DNA from: Bacillus sp. ISL-7
GTDB lineage: Bacteria > Bacillota > Bacilli > Bacillales_B > DSM-18226
Assembly (NCBI RefSeq): GCF_018613065.1
Contig: NZ_JAGGQW010000102.1
Coordinates: 1 to 19,008 of the forward strand
Reading direction: 5' to 3'
Length of the DNA stretch: 19,008 bases
Positions 1 to 7,475 of the stretch are shown in pieces; the stretch's first letter is position 1, and the number at the start of each line of letters is the position of its first letter. The position numbers and the translations under genes were made by a program. The notes below the pieces were generated by a model. It was not told where the DNA came from. It ran no database searches and saw nothing but the letters and a program-made list of their open reading frames with translations.

Positions 1-16
1 CCTGTCTTCCCGACCA
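1..16 (+). tRNA. tRNA-Pro, 3' end only (cut by window edge)
   Basis: The first 16 bases are the end of the T arm, the 3' acceptor strand (CTTCCCG), discriminator A and an encoded CCA. They match the 3' end of the Bacillus tRNA-Pro(TGG), which precedes tRNA-Ala in trnB-type arrays. The anticodon lies outside the window, so the identity comes from the acceptor sequence and position in the array. Confidence 0.75.
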
Positions 17-33
17 TTCTTCTTAATTCTTAT

Positions 34-109
34 GGGGCCTTAGCTCAGCTGGGAGAGCGCCTGCTTTGCACGCAGGAGGTCAGCGGTTCGATCCCGCTAG
101 GCTCCACCA
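34..109 (+). tRNA. tRNA-Ala (anticodon TGC)
   Basis: 76 nt with a complete cloverleaf. The acceptor GGGGCCT pairs with AGGCTCC (one G-T), the discriminator is A and CCA is encoded. The anticodon loop TTTGCAC gives TGC. Confidence 0.97.
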
Positions 110-127
110 TAATTAAATTGTATATTT

Positions 128-204
128 GGCGGTGTAGCTCAGCTGGCTAGAGCGTACGGTTCATACCCGTAAGGTCGGGGGTTCGATCCCCTCCGCCGCT
201 ACCA
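128..204 (+). tRNA. tRNA-Met, elongator (anticodon CAT)
   Basis: 77 nt. The acceptor GGCGGTG pairs with CGCCGCT, the discriminator is A and CCA is encoded. The loop TTCATAC gives CAT. The array has three CAT tRNAs. This one lacks the initiator features (unpaired C1/A72, three G-C pairs in the anticodon stem) and lacks the C4-G69 and C29-G41 pairs expected of tRNA-Ile2, so it is read as elongator Met. Confidence 0.9.
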
Positions 205-230
205 AATATTTTAAAGACGTATTTTAATTT

Positions 231-307
231 GGACCTTTAGCTCAGCTGGTTAGAGCAGACGGCTCATAACCGTCCGGTCGTAGGTTCGAGTCCTACAAGG
301 TCCACCA
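231..307 (+). tRNA. tRNA-Ile2 (anticodon CAT, lysidine-type) rather than Met
   Basis: 77 nt with acceptor GGACCTT/AAGGTCC, discriminator A and encoded CCA. The anticodon is CAT, which naive annotation would call Met. The acceptor (C4-G69), D stem (U12-A23) and anticodon stem (C29-G41) carry isoleucine identity pairs. The body closely resembles the AUA-reading tRNA-Ile of Mollicutes and Bacillus, whose C34 is changed to lysidine by TilS. The decoding assignment is inferred from these elements; the modification cannot be seen in DNA. Confidence 0.82.
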
Positions 308-326
308 TTAGTTTCATAGTTAACAC

Positions 327-419
327 GGAGGAATACCCAAGTTTGGCTGAAGGGATCGGTCTTGAAAACCGACAGGCGGGTCATACCGCGCGGGGGTTCG
401 AATCCCTCTTCCTCCTCCA
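327..419 (+). tRNA. tRNA-Ser (anticodon TGA)
   Basis: 93 nt, class II, with a long variable arm (GCGGG/CCGC). The acceptor GGAGGAA pairs perfectly with TTCCTCC and CCA is encoded. The loop CTTGAAA gives TGA. The discriminator base (position 416) is T, whereas the second serine tRNA in this array (Ser-GCT) has the usual G. Confidence 0.96.
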
Positions 420-427
420 TTTGCTTT

Positions 428-455
428 TATAATTTTATTGTCGCGGGGTGGAGCA
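428..455 (+). repeat. Direct repeat copy 1: leader plus first 14 nt of tRNA-fMet
   Basis: These 28 bases (TATAA, a T run, ATTGT, then CGCGGGGTGGAGCA) recur at 566-594 with a single T insertion. The second copy is the real leader and 5' end of tRNA-fMet. After GAGCA this first copy diverges at once into unrelated sequence, so it is a truncated copy of the tRNA 5' end and cannot fold into a tRNA. Confidence 0.9.
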
Positions 456-565
456 ACGAGCATTGCTTCAATGAATAATCTGCGAGTTGTATCAATCGAG
501 CTGCTGCTTGCATATGCTTACTGAGATTGATACAGTCCATGGAACATTGATCATGGACAAAATTA

Positions 566-580
<15 letters not shown>
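456..580 (+). other. Hairpin-rich inserted segment between Ser(TGA) and fMet tRNAs
   Basis: This non-tRNA segment lies between the two fMet 5' copies; most other spacers in the array are a few to about 40 bases. It holds CATTG-CTT-CAATG (461-473), GTATCAATC/GATTGATAC (489-497 with 525-533), GTCCATG/CATGGAC (535-541 with 552-558) and a perfect 16-bp AT palindrome (559-574). I see no ORF. It may be a small palindromic mobile repeat, a decayed duplication or a small structured RNA; the sequence alone does not decide. Confidence 0.55.
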
Positions 581-654
<74 letters not shown>

Positions 655-656
655 TT

Positions 657-733
657 GGTCTGGTAGTTCAGTTGGTTAGAATGCCTGCCTGTCACGCAGG
701 AGGTCGCGGGTTCGAGTCCCGTCCAGACCGCCA
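657..733 (+). tRNA. tRNA-Asp (anticodon GTC)
   Basis: 77 nt. Acceptor GGTCTGG pairs with CCAGACC, the discriminator is G as expected for Asp, and CCA is encoded. The loop CTGTCAC gives GTC. Confidence 0.97.
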
Positions 734-755
734 TTTTCATTTGGCAAAGTAATAT

Positions 756-831
756 GGCTCAGTAGCTCAGTCGGTAGAGCAAAGGACTGAAAATCCTTGT
801 GTCGGCGGTTCGATTCCGTCCTGAGCCACCA
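756..831 (+). tRNA. tRNA-Phe (anticodon GAA)
   Basis: 76 nt. Acceptor GGCTCAG pairs with CTGAGCC, the discriminator is A and CCA is encoded. The loop CTGAAAA gives GAA at 789-791. Confidence 0.97.
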
Positions 832-857
832 TTTTAATTAAATAGAGTTTTTATTGT

Positions 858-934
858 GGCGATTGTGGCGAAGTGGTTAACGCACCTGATTGTGGTTCAG
901 GCATTCGTGGGTTCGATTCCCATCAGTCGCCCCA
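858..934 (+). tRNA. tRNA-His (anticodon GTG)
   Basis: 77 nt, counting the extra 5' G(-1) at 858 opposite C73 at 931, the identity pair unique to tRNA-His. Acceptor GCGATTG pairs with CAGTCGC through one T-G, and CCA is encoded. The loop TTGTGGT gives GTG. Confidence 0.97.
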
Positions 935-951
935 TAATAAATCTATTATAT

Positions 952-1025
952 GCGGGTGTAGTTTAGTGGTAAAACCTCAGCCTTCCAAGCTGATGATGAG
1001 AGTTCGATTCTCTTCACCCGCTCCA
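952..1025 (+). tRNA. tRNA-Gly (anticodon TCC)
   Basis: 74 nt. Acceptor GCGGGTG pairs with CACCCGC, the discriminator is T as expected for Gly, and CCA is encoded. The loop CTTCCAA gives TCC. Confidence 0.97.
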
Positions 1026-1031
1026 ATTTAT

Positions 1032-1108
<77 letters not shown>

Positions 1109-1139
1109 TATATCTTTTCATAGCAGCAACTTTAATTGT

Positions 1140-1214
1140 TCCGCAGTAGCTCAGTGGTAGAGCTATCGGCTGTTAACCGATCGGTCGTAGGTTCGAGTCC
1201 TACCTGCGGAGCCA
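1140..1214 (+). tRNA. tRNA-Asn (anticodon GTT)
   Basis: 75 nt. Acceptor TCCGCAG pairs with CTGCGGA, the discriminator is G and CCA is encoded. The loop CTGTTAA gives GTT. Only 3 nt separate it from the following tRNA-Ser. Confidence 0.97.
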
Positions 1215-1217
1215 AAC

Positions 1218-1308
1218 GGGGAAGTACTCAAGTGGCTGAAGAGGCGCCCCTGCTAAGGGTGTAGGTCGGGTGACCGGCGCGAGGGTTCAAATCCCTCCTT
1301 CTCCGCCA
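1218..1308 (+). tRNA. tRNA-Ser (anticodon GCT)
   Basis: 91 nt, class II, with a long variable arm. Acceptor GGGGAAG pairs with CTTCTCC through one G-T, the discriminator is G and CCA is encoded. The loop CTGCTAA gives GCT. Confidence 0.97.
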
Positions 1309-1316
1309 TATATTAA

Positions 1317-1388
1317 GGCCCCTTGGTCAAGCGGTTAAGACACCTCCCTTTCACGGAGGTAACACGGGTTCGAGTCCCGTAGGGGTCA
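1317..1388 (+). tRNA. tRNA-Glu (anticodon TTC), no encoded CCA
   Basis: 72 nt. Acceptor GGCCCCT pairs with AGGGGTC through one G-T and the discriminator is A. TA and then the terminator follow, so the CCA must be added after transcription. The loop CTTTCAC gives TTC. This is the last tRNA of the array. Confidence 0.96.
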
Positions 1389-1394
1389 TACAAG

Positions 1395-1426
1395 AAAACT
1401 GATAACAACATGTTATCAGTTTTTTT
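1395..1426 (+). terminator. Rho-independent terminator of the tRNA array
   Basis: A perfect 9-bp stem CTGATAACA / TGTTATCAG with an ACA loop is flanked by AAAA and a run of seven T. It begins 7 nt after tRNA-Glu and ends the stable-RNA transcript. Confidence 0.93.
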
Positions 1427-1640
1427 GTTGTATAGGAAATTATAAAATTAATTATTGTGGATAACACTGAACTAGTTCTCTGAATTCAGCTCCAAAATGT
1501 TGATTTGCATTCAAGACTGTAAAGGTCAGTATCAGTTCTAGTGGACCTATGAAAAAAGAACTACAAACGTGGAAGCCTTTTTTATAATAATAATTATATT
1601 GATATAACTTTAGAAACCCCCCTCTCCTTAGTAAAAACCT

Positions 1641-1654
1641 TGACAACGCTTACA
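1641..1654 (+). promoter_or_regulatory. Candidate catabolite-responsive element (CcpA site)
   Basis: TGACAACGCTTACA matches the Bacillus cre consensus TGWAANCGNTNWCA at every fixed position except one (C for A at position 4). It overlaps a TTGACA hexamer at 1640-1645, but I find no good -10 box 17 bp downstream. It lies about 280 bp before glgB, the only gene that could be its target on this strand. The function is inferred from the motif alone. Confidence 0.4.
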
Positions 1655-1889
1655 TTCAGAACAATTTCTCCTAATTTTGGACTATCCATTTTTTAAAAAT
1701 AAAATAACATTTTTTGAATGAAAATCATAAAAAAACTAAAAAAAATTTATATATTTTTGGCGATTACTGATAGAAAAATTGGTGTATAGTGTCGAAACTT
1801 GTCACACCTTAGGTTTTTATGGCATATAGCCTCAGCTATTGTCAGAAAAGATAAAAAAGTTTTATGAGGAATATTGATTAATAGCCATT

Positions 1890-1916
1890 ATAATTGGTCT
1901 TTGAAATACATATTTT
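1890..1916 (+). promoter_or_regulatory. Possible sigma-E-like promoter for glgB
   Basis: ATAATT (1890-1895) and CATATTTT (1909-1916), 13 nt apart, loosely resemble sigma-E -35 and -10 elements. The glg operon of B. subtilis is known to be expressed in sporulation under sigma-E. A transcript from here would start just before the AGGAG at 1928-1932. The match is weak in AT-rich DNA, and TTGTCA (1799-1804) with CATATA (1823-1828) is a rival. Confidence 0.25.
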
Positions 1917-1936
1917 CATTGGGAATGAGGAGAGCC

Positions 1937-3880
1937 ATGACAGTGAATACGTTTTTTCCGACTGAGTATCAGTTACATTTATTTCACGAAGGAAATTTTT
2001 TCCAAAGTCATCAGCTTTTTGGCGCTCATATCTTTAAGAATTCCGATAAGGTTTATACACGATTTTGCGTATGGGCCCCTAATGCAATGCAGGTTAGGCT
2101 TGCGGGGGATTTTAATAACTGGAATGGTGAAGGGTATGAATTGCAAAAGGTTAATGATGAGGGAGTTTGGATTCTGATTGTTAATAGGGATCTAACAGGG
2201 AAGCTTTATAAGTATGAAATTATCACACATTCTGGTGAGAGGCTGCTAAAATCAGATCCATTTGCTTTTTATTCTGAATTAAGACCGAATACAGCTTCTA
2301 TTGTTTATTCGTTAAACCATTATGAGTGGCAAGACAATCATTGGATGAATCGAAGAGGAAAAAAGAACCTCCTTTCTGAGCCAGTGGTAATTTATGAATT
2401 GCATTTGGGTTCATGGAAAAAGAAGGAAGACGGCGAATATCTAAGTTATAAAGAATTGGCATTGGAACTTATTCCATATGTAATTGAGCACGGATTTACA
2501 CATATAGAGTTATTACCTCTAGTCGAACACCCTCTCGATGCCTCATGGGGTTATCAAGGAACAGGTTACTTTTCTGTTACATCCAGGTATGGGACACCAG
2601 ATGAATTTAGAGAATTTGTTGATCTGATTCATCAAAATGGTATTGGGGTTATTCTTGATTGGGTGCCTGGTCATTTTTGCAAGGACGCTCATGGCCTTTA
2701 CCGTTTTGATGGGACTCACATTTATTCCTATAGCACAGCTAGCGACAGAGAGAATGCTGTTTGGGGAACTGCCAACTTTGACCTTGGAAAAGGAGAGGTA
2801 CAAAGTTTTCTAATCTCAAATGCCCAGTTTTGGATTGACTATTTCCATATTGATGGTTTCCGAATGGACGCAGTAGCTAATATCATTTACTGGCCGAATG
2901 GCTCAAATGAAAAGCGTGAAAACCCATTTGGAATTAACTTTTTGAAAAAACTAAACCAACATGTTCATGAGTATGAACCACACTTTTTAATGATTGGTGA
3001 GGATTCAACAGAATTTCCTAATGTCACAACACCAGTTACATACGGTGGGCTTGGCTTTGATTATAAATGGAATATGGGCTGGATGAATGACATGCTTGAA
3101 TATATGGAAATTCCACCTTACTCGCGCTCACATGTTCATTCAAATGTAACGTTTTCATTTTTATATGCCTTTTTAGAAAACTTTATGCTGCCATTTTCTC
3201 ACGATGAAGTGGTACATGGGAAAAAATCACTGCTCGATAAGATGCCAGGCGATTATTGGGAGAAATTTGCACAACTTAGACTTTTGCTAGGGTATATGTT
3301 TGCTCATCCTGGAAAAAAACTTTTATTTATGGGTTTTGAATTGGGCCAGTTTTCTGAATGGAAAGATAAAGAACAGCTCGATTGGAACTTAATGGACTAT
3401 GAGATGCATCAAAAATTAAATGCCTACGTAAAGTTTTTAACTAAATTCTATAAACGTTCAAAGGCACTTTATGAACTCGATCATTTACAGGACGGATTCG
3501 AATGGATAGATGCCAATAATAGCCACCAATCTGTTTTCTCTTTTATGAGAAAAGGGAAAAAGTCTGAAGAAACATTAGTGGTTATTTGCAATTTTACTGG
3601 TGTCAATTACCCAATGTATAAAATTGGTGTTCCTAAATCCGGTGAGTATCGAGAAATTTTCAATAGTGATCATATAGAATACGGTGGAGCTGGATTGGTT
3701 AATAAAAAGACTATTATAGCAGAAGAAGAACCATTCCATGGCCAGCCATTTTCATTAAATCTAGCAATTCCCCCATTTGGATTCCAAATCATCAGACCAG
3801 TTAAAAAGAGGAAGGAGCGAAAAGGAAATGGCAAAGAAGAAGTGCGTAGCCATGTTATTAGCAGGAGGGAAAGGAAGTAG
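1937..3880 (+). CDS. glgB: 1,4-alpha-glucan branching enzyme GlgB
   Basis: GlgB cuts alpha-1,4 chains and rejoins them by alpha-1,6 bonds, creating glycogen branches. The 647-residue product has an N-terminal CBM48-type domain ([20 protein letters not shown]), then a GH13 barrel with the nucleophile Asp311 (GFRMDAV), acid/base Glu355 (MIGEDS) and third acid Asp423 (FSHDEVVHG), and a C-terminal beta domain ending near [11 protein letters not shown] chose ATG 1937 because AGGAG lies at 1928-1932 and the protein then begins close to where family members do. An in-frame TTG at 1874 with GAGGA upstream would add 21 residues without family support. The last 25 or so residues are very basic and are encoded in DNA shared with glgC (53-nt overlap). 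First gene of glgBCDAP. Function is secure; start moderately so. Confidence 0.95.
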   Translation: MTVNTFFPTEYQLHLFHEGNFFQSHQLFGAHIFKNSDKVYTRFCVWAPNAMQVRLAGDFNNWNGEGYELQKVNDEGVWILIVNRDLTGKLYKYEIITHSGERLLKSDPFAFYSELRPNTASIVYSLNHYEWQDNHWMNRRGKKNLLSEPVVIYELHLGSWKKKEDGEYLSYKELALELIPYVIEHGFTHIELLPLVEHPLDASWGYQGTGYFSVTSRYGTPDEFREFVDLIHQNGIGVILDWVPGHFCKDAHGLYRFDGTHIYSYSTASDRENAVWGTANFDLGKGEVQSFLISNAQFWIDYFHIDGFRMDAVANIIYWPNGSNEKRENPFGINFLKKLNQHVHEYEPHFLMIGEDSTEFPNVTTPVTYGGLGFDYKWNMGWMNDMLEYMEIPPYSRSHVHSNVTFSFLYAFLENFMLPFSHDEVVHGKKSLLDKMPGDYWEKFAQLRLLLGYMFAHPGKKLLFMGFELGQFSEWKDKEQLDWNLMDYEMHQKLNAYVKFLTKFYKRSKALYELDHLQDGFEWIDANNSHQSVFSFMRKGKKSEETLVVICNFTGVNYPMYKIGVPKSGEYREIFNSDHIEYGGAGLVNKKTIIAEEEPFHGQPFSLNLAIPPFGFQIIRPVKKRKERKGNGKEEVRSHVISRRERK

Positions 3881-4973
3881 GCTTAATTCGCTGACAAAGG
3901 ATTTAGCGAAACCAGCTGTTCCTTTTGGAGGTAAATATCGAATTATTGATTTTGCATTGAGCAATTGCGCCAATTCTGGCATCGATACGGTTGGGGTATT
4001 AACACAATATCAACCATTGTTATTAAATTCCTATATTGGGATTGGAAGCGCATGGGATCTTGACCGAAAGGATGGCGGGGTAACTGTATTACCACCGTAC
4101 GCTGAATCTTCCGAAGTAAAATGGTATACAGGCACTGCAAGTGCGATTTATCAAAACCTTAATTACCTTAAACAATACCAGCCTGAATATGTGCTAATCC
4201 TATCAGGTGACCATATTTACAAAATGAACTATGAGAGTATGCTTGAATATCATATTGAAAAAAGGGCTGACGTAACTATTTCTTTAATAGAAGTTCCTTG
4301 GAATGAAGCCAGTCGTTTTGGGATCATGGATACAGACGAAGAACTAAGAATTGTCGATTTTGACGAAAAACCAGCGAATCCAAAAAATAATCTTGCTTCG
4401 ATGGGCATTTATATTTTTAACTGGAATATACTTAAAGAATATTTAGAAATGGATGACCGTGTTCCTGAATCGAGTCATGATTTTGGGAAAGATGTGATTC
4501 CGATGCTTTTAGAGGAAAATAAAAAATTGTTTGCTTATCCATTTAAAGGCTATTGGAAAGACGTCGGTACGGTCCAAAGCCTCTGGGAAGCTAATATGGA
4601 TCTACTAAGAGAAGAATGTGACTTAGATTTGTTTGACCATGGATGGAGGATTTATTCAGTTAACCCGAATCAGCCGCCACAATATATTTCTCCGAGTGCG
4701 GTGGTTAAAGAGTCACTTATTAATGAGGGATGTACAATAGAAGGGGAAGTAGTGAAATCTGTTCTTTTTCAAGGGGTTACTGTTGGAAAAGGATCAACTA
4801 TTTTAGAGTCGGTCATTATGCCGGATGCGATCATTGGTAATAATTGTTTGATTGAAAGAGCCATTGTACCTTCTGATGTGAATGTGCCTGACGGAACAGT
4901 TATCCGCTCGTTCGATGAAGAGATTATTCTAGTTACTAATGAAATGTTAAGCGGGTTATACCCTGCTTTCTAA
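3828..4973 (+). CDS. glgC: Glucose-1-phosphate adenylyltransferase, catalytic subunit GlgC
   Basis: GlgC makes ADP-glucose and pyrophosphate from glucose-1-phosphate and ATP, the committed step of glycogen synthesis. The 381-residue protein has the nucleotide-binding loop GGKGSRL (13-19), [15 protein letters not shown], the [12 protein letters not shown] segment, the GDH metal-site motif ([12 protein letters not shown]) and FDEKP, followed by a left-handed beta-helix C-terminal domain with hexapeptide-like repeats. ATG 3828 is preferred because AAGGAG lies at 3812-3817 and the protein then starts right before the nucleotidyltransferase core; an in-frame extension to 3777 would only read into the end of glgB. 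It overlaps glgB by 53 nt, suggesting coupled translation. It probably forms a complex with GlgD encoded next. Confidence 0.97.
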   Translation: MAKKKCVAMLLAGGKGSRLNSLTKDLAKPAVPFGGKYRIIDFALSNCANSGIDTVGVLTQYQPLLLNSYIGIGSAWDLDRKDGGVTVLPPYAESSEVKWYTGTASAIYQNLNYLKQYQPEYVLILSGDHIYKMNYESMLEYHIEKRADVTISLIEVPWNEASRFGIMDTDEELRIVDFDEKPANPKNNLASMGIYIFNWNILKEYLEMDDRVPESSHDFGKDVIPMLLEENKKLFAYPFKGYWKDVGTVQSLWEANMDLLREECDLDLFDHGWRIYSVNPNQPPQYISPSAVVKESLINEGCTIEGEVVKSVLFQGVTVGKGSTILESVIMPDAIIGNNCLIERAIVPSDVNVPDGTVIRSFDEEIILVTNEMLSGLYPAF

Positions 4974-4995
4974 TATAATACAGGAGGGACTTGGA

Positions 4996-6027
4996 TTGGA
5001 AAAAAAGCTACTAGGAGTCATTGATGCCACCACATACCATGAAGATTTGGAAGATTTATTAACACATCGCGCACTTGCTGCCCTGCCTTTTGCAGGAAGA
5101 TATCGTATTATTGATTTTGTGCTATCGAATATGGTGAATTCAGGTATTCGAAGTGTGGCAATATTTCCAAAAATGCAGTACCGTTCACTAATGGATCATC
5201 TAGGTTCAGGGAAAAACTGGGATTTGAATCGAAAACGGGATGGCCTTTTCTTTTTCCCATCTCCAATAGTTGATTACGATGGAAATACAATTGGTTCGTT
5301 TGAGAATTTTGCAGCAAATTTAGACTTTTTTTATCGCAGCACGCAAGAGTATTCGATTATTTCCAATTGCTATACGGTTTTTAATATGAACTTTAGACCA
5401 ATCTTAGATTGGCATAGCAATTCAAGATGTGACATTACCGAAATCCATCAGAAGGATGGAGCTTCGATGGAGATGTACTTAATCAAAACATCCCTACTTA
5501 TTAAGCTGATTGAAACGCGTAATGAAACAGGGTATACCTGTATGAAGGATGTTGTAAATGATATTGAAAATCTTTACTCGATTTGTAACTATGAATATGA
5601 CGGTTATTCCGTGATGATAGATTCGATCGAAAACTATTTTTCTACTAGTATGAATTTACTACAGTCGGATGTTTGGAAAAAACTTTTTATTAAAGAACAG
5701 CCGATCTTCACTAAGGTAAAGGATGAGCCGCCAACGAAATATATTAAAGGGTCTGTTGTGAAAAATGCAATGATTGCCAATGGATGTTTAATTAGCGGTT
5801 CAGTAGAAAATAGTATTATATCCCGAGGTGTAAAGATTGGAAAAGGTGCAGTTATTAAGAACTGTATCATTATGCAAAAGTGCCAGATCGAAGATAATTG
5901 TTATCTAGATTCCGTTATTTTAGATAAAGATGTGAAAGTTGAAGCAGGAACTCACTTAACTGGAACAGCGGGGTCACCATTTGTGGTTCGTAAAGGGACA
6001 AAACAAGGAGCGTTGATGAACTCGTGA
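4996..6027 (+). CDS. glgD: GlgD, non-catalytic partner of ADP-glucose pyrophosphorylase
   Basis: This 343-residue paralogue of GlgC keeps the fold (YRIIDFVLSNMVNSG near residue 40, beta-helix repeats in the C-terminal third) but has lost the catalytic signatures. The GGKGSRL loop is replaced by DATTYHEDLED, and the GDH metal site by SNCYTVFNMNF. This is the usual state of GlgD in Firmicutes, where it pairs with GlgC and modulates activity. The start is TTG 4996, supported by AGGAGG at 4982-4987 with 8 nt spacing; length equals that of B. subtilis GlgD as I recall it. It follows glgC by 22 nt, and its stop overlaps the glgA start. Confidence 0.95.
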   Translation: MEKKLLGVIDATTYHEDLEDLLTHRALAALPFAGRYRIIDFVLSNMVNSGIRSVAIFPKMQYRSLMDHLGSGKNWDLNRKRDGLFFFPSPIVDYDGNTIGSFENFAANLDFFYRSTQEYSIISNCYTVFNMNFRPILDWHSNSRCDITEIHQKDGASMEMYLIKTSLLIKLIETRNETGYTCMKDVVNDIENLYSICNYEYDGYSVMIDSIENYFSTSMNLLQSDVWKKLFIKEQPIFTKVKDEPPTKYIKGSVVKNAMIANGCLISGSVENSIISRGVKIGKGAVIKNCIIMQKCQIEDNCYLDSVILDKDVKVEAGTHLTGTAGSPFVVRKGTKQGALMNS

Positions 6028-7475
6028 AAGTACTATTTGCCGTTTCGGAATGTGGACCATTTGCAAAATCGGGAGGACTTGCCGATGTTGCTGGTTCCCT
6101 TCCAAAAGAATTAAAGAGTTTGGGAACTGATGTCAGAGTTATTCTACCTAAATACGGAACAATTTCAGAAGAATTTAAGAGTGAGATGAAAAAGGTTAAA
6201 GAATTTACTGTTTCTGTTGGCTGGAGAAATCAGTATTGCGGAATTGAAGAGCTCACACACCAGGGAGTTACATTTTATTTCGTAGATAATGAATACTACT
6301 TTAAACGAGAAAATTTATATGGCTATTTTGATGATGGGGAAAGATTTGCTTATTTTAATAGGGCTGTCTTAGACACACTTGCCCAGCTAAACTTTTTTCC
6401 AGATGTGTTACATTGCCATGACTGGCACACGGCGATGATTCCTTTTCTGTTACGAACTGAATATTATAAAAGAAAAGGTTACGGCTTAATGCGTACTGTT
6501 TTTACGATTCATAATCTTCAATTCCAAGGGATCTTTCCAAAAGAGGTCTTGGGAGACTTGTTAGGAATGGATTACAATTCTTTTCACACTGGTCACTTAG
6601 AGTTTTTCGGAAATATCAATTATATGAAGGGCGCTCTTGTATCTGCAGACAAAATTACGACAGTTAGCCCAACCTATAAAGAAGAAATTCAAACACCTGT
6701 ATTTGGTGAAAAGTTAGACGGTCTCTTAAGAGAAAGAAATGAAGACTTAATTGGGATTTTAAATGGGATTGATGAAGATTTCTATAATCCTGTTTCCGAC
6801 CCATTAATATATCAAACATATACTGCTGATAATCATCAAAAAAAATCAATCAACAAAAGTGAGATTCAAAAACATTTTGGATTACCACAATCTGCGCGTA
6901 CACCTTTATTAGTCATGATTACAAGGCTGACAAAGCAAAAAGGACTTGATTTAGTTAAATGTGTCCTTCGTGAAATATTGCAGGAGGATCTGCAGGTCAT
7001 TATCCTTGGAACAGGTGATTATGAATACGAAGAACATTTAAGACAGGCCGCACGTATTTATCCTGAAAAATTAAGGGTTCATACCGGTTTTAATGAAGGG
7101 CTTGCCCATAAACTTTATGCCGCTGCAGACTTATTTTTAATGCCATCCCAATTCGAACCATGCGGGCTTGGACAGTTGATTGCAATGAAATATGGTGCGA
7201 TCCCGATCGTTAGGGAAACTGGCGGCTTAAATGATACAATAAAACCTTGGAACGAATTTACCGGAAAAGGAAATGGATTTTCTTTTGCAAATTTTAATGC
7301 CCATGATATGCTCTATACAATTAAAAGAGCACTAGGCGTTTATCACGATTCAAAATCGTGGAAATCGATTGTAAAACAAGCAATGGAAATGGATTATAGC
7401 TGGGCACAGTCAGCATATAGCTATAACCAGTTATATGCAGAGATCGTTGCAAGGAGTGAAACACATGTTTTCTAA
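6024..7475 (+). CDS. glgA: Glycogen synthase GlgA (ADP-glucose type, GT5)
   Basis: GlgA transfers glucose from ADP-glucose to the non-reducing end of alpha-1,4-glucan. The 483-residue protein has the N-terminal KSGGL motif (15-19) that binds the sugar nucleotide diphosphate, HDWHTAMIPF in the first Rossmann domain, TVSPTYKEEI, and the C-terminal domain signatures ITRLTKQKGLDL and PSQFEPCGLGQLIAMKYG with the conserved EX7E-type region, then RETGGLNDT. The start is GTG 6024, which overlaps the glgD stop (GTGA, 4 nt); AAGGAG at 6005-6010 is somewhat distant (13 nt), so translation is probably coupled to glgD. Its 3' end overlaps glgP by 11 nt. Length is normal for the bacterial family. Confidence 0.97.
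   Translation: MKVLFAVSECGPFAKSGGLADVAGSLPKELKSLGTDVRVILPKYGTISEEFKSEMKKVKEFTVSVGWRNQYCGIEELTHQGVTFYFVDNEYYFKRENLYGYFDDGERFAYFNRAVLDTLAQLNFFPDVLHCHDWHTAMIPFLLRTEYYKRKGYGLMRTVFTIHNLQFQGIFPKEVLGDLLGMDYNSFHTGHLEFFGNINYMKGALVSADKITTVSPTYKEEIQTPVFGEKLDGLLRERNEDLIGILNGIDEDFYNPVSDPLIYQTYTADNHQKKSINKSEIQKHFGLPQSARTPLLVMITRLTKQKGLDLVKCVLREILQEDLQVIILGTGDYEYEEHLRQAARIYPEKLRVHTGFNEGLAHKLYAAADLFLMPSQFEPCGLGQLIAMKYGAIPIVRETGGLNDTIKPWNEFTGKGNGFSFANFNAHDMLYTIKRALGVYHDSKSWKSIVKQAMEMDYSWAQSAYSYNQLYAEIVARSETHVF

Larger units (their letters stand above)
1431..1936. other. AT-rich intergenic region between tRNA array and glgB
   Basis: About 500 bases without a credible gene. A 64-codon open frame on the - strand (1452-1646) has no ribosome binding site and no recognisable content. 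The region includes a cre-like site (1641-1654), a long A/T-rich tract (about 1690-1757) and weak promoter-like motifs upstream of glgB. I see nothing else in it. Confidence 0.6.

Noticed and set aside
442..530. A second tRNA-fMet gene starting at 442
   Set aside because: Only the first 14 nt match. No anticodon arm, T arm or 3' acceptor strand follows, so it is a fragment.
1551..1583. Possible terminator AAAAAAG...CTTTTTT upstream of glgB
   Set aside because: The stem is almost only A-T with a loop near 18 nt; too weak to support.
1452..1646. 64-codon open frame on the - strand between the tRNA array and glgB
   Set aside because: It starts at TTG without a ribosome binding site and shows no recognisable domain; the region looks like non-coding AT-rich DNA.
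4996..6027. glgD as a decayed second copy of glgC
   Set aside because: Loss of the nucleotide loop and GDH motif is the normal state of GlgD in Firmicutes, and the frame, start and length are intact.
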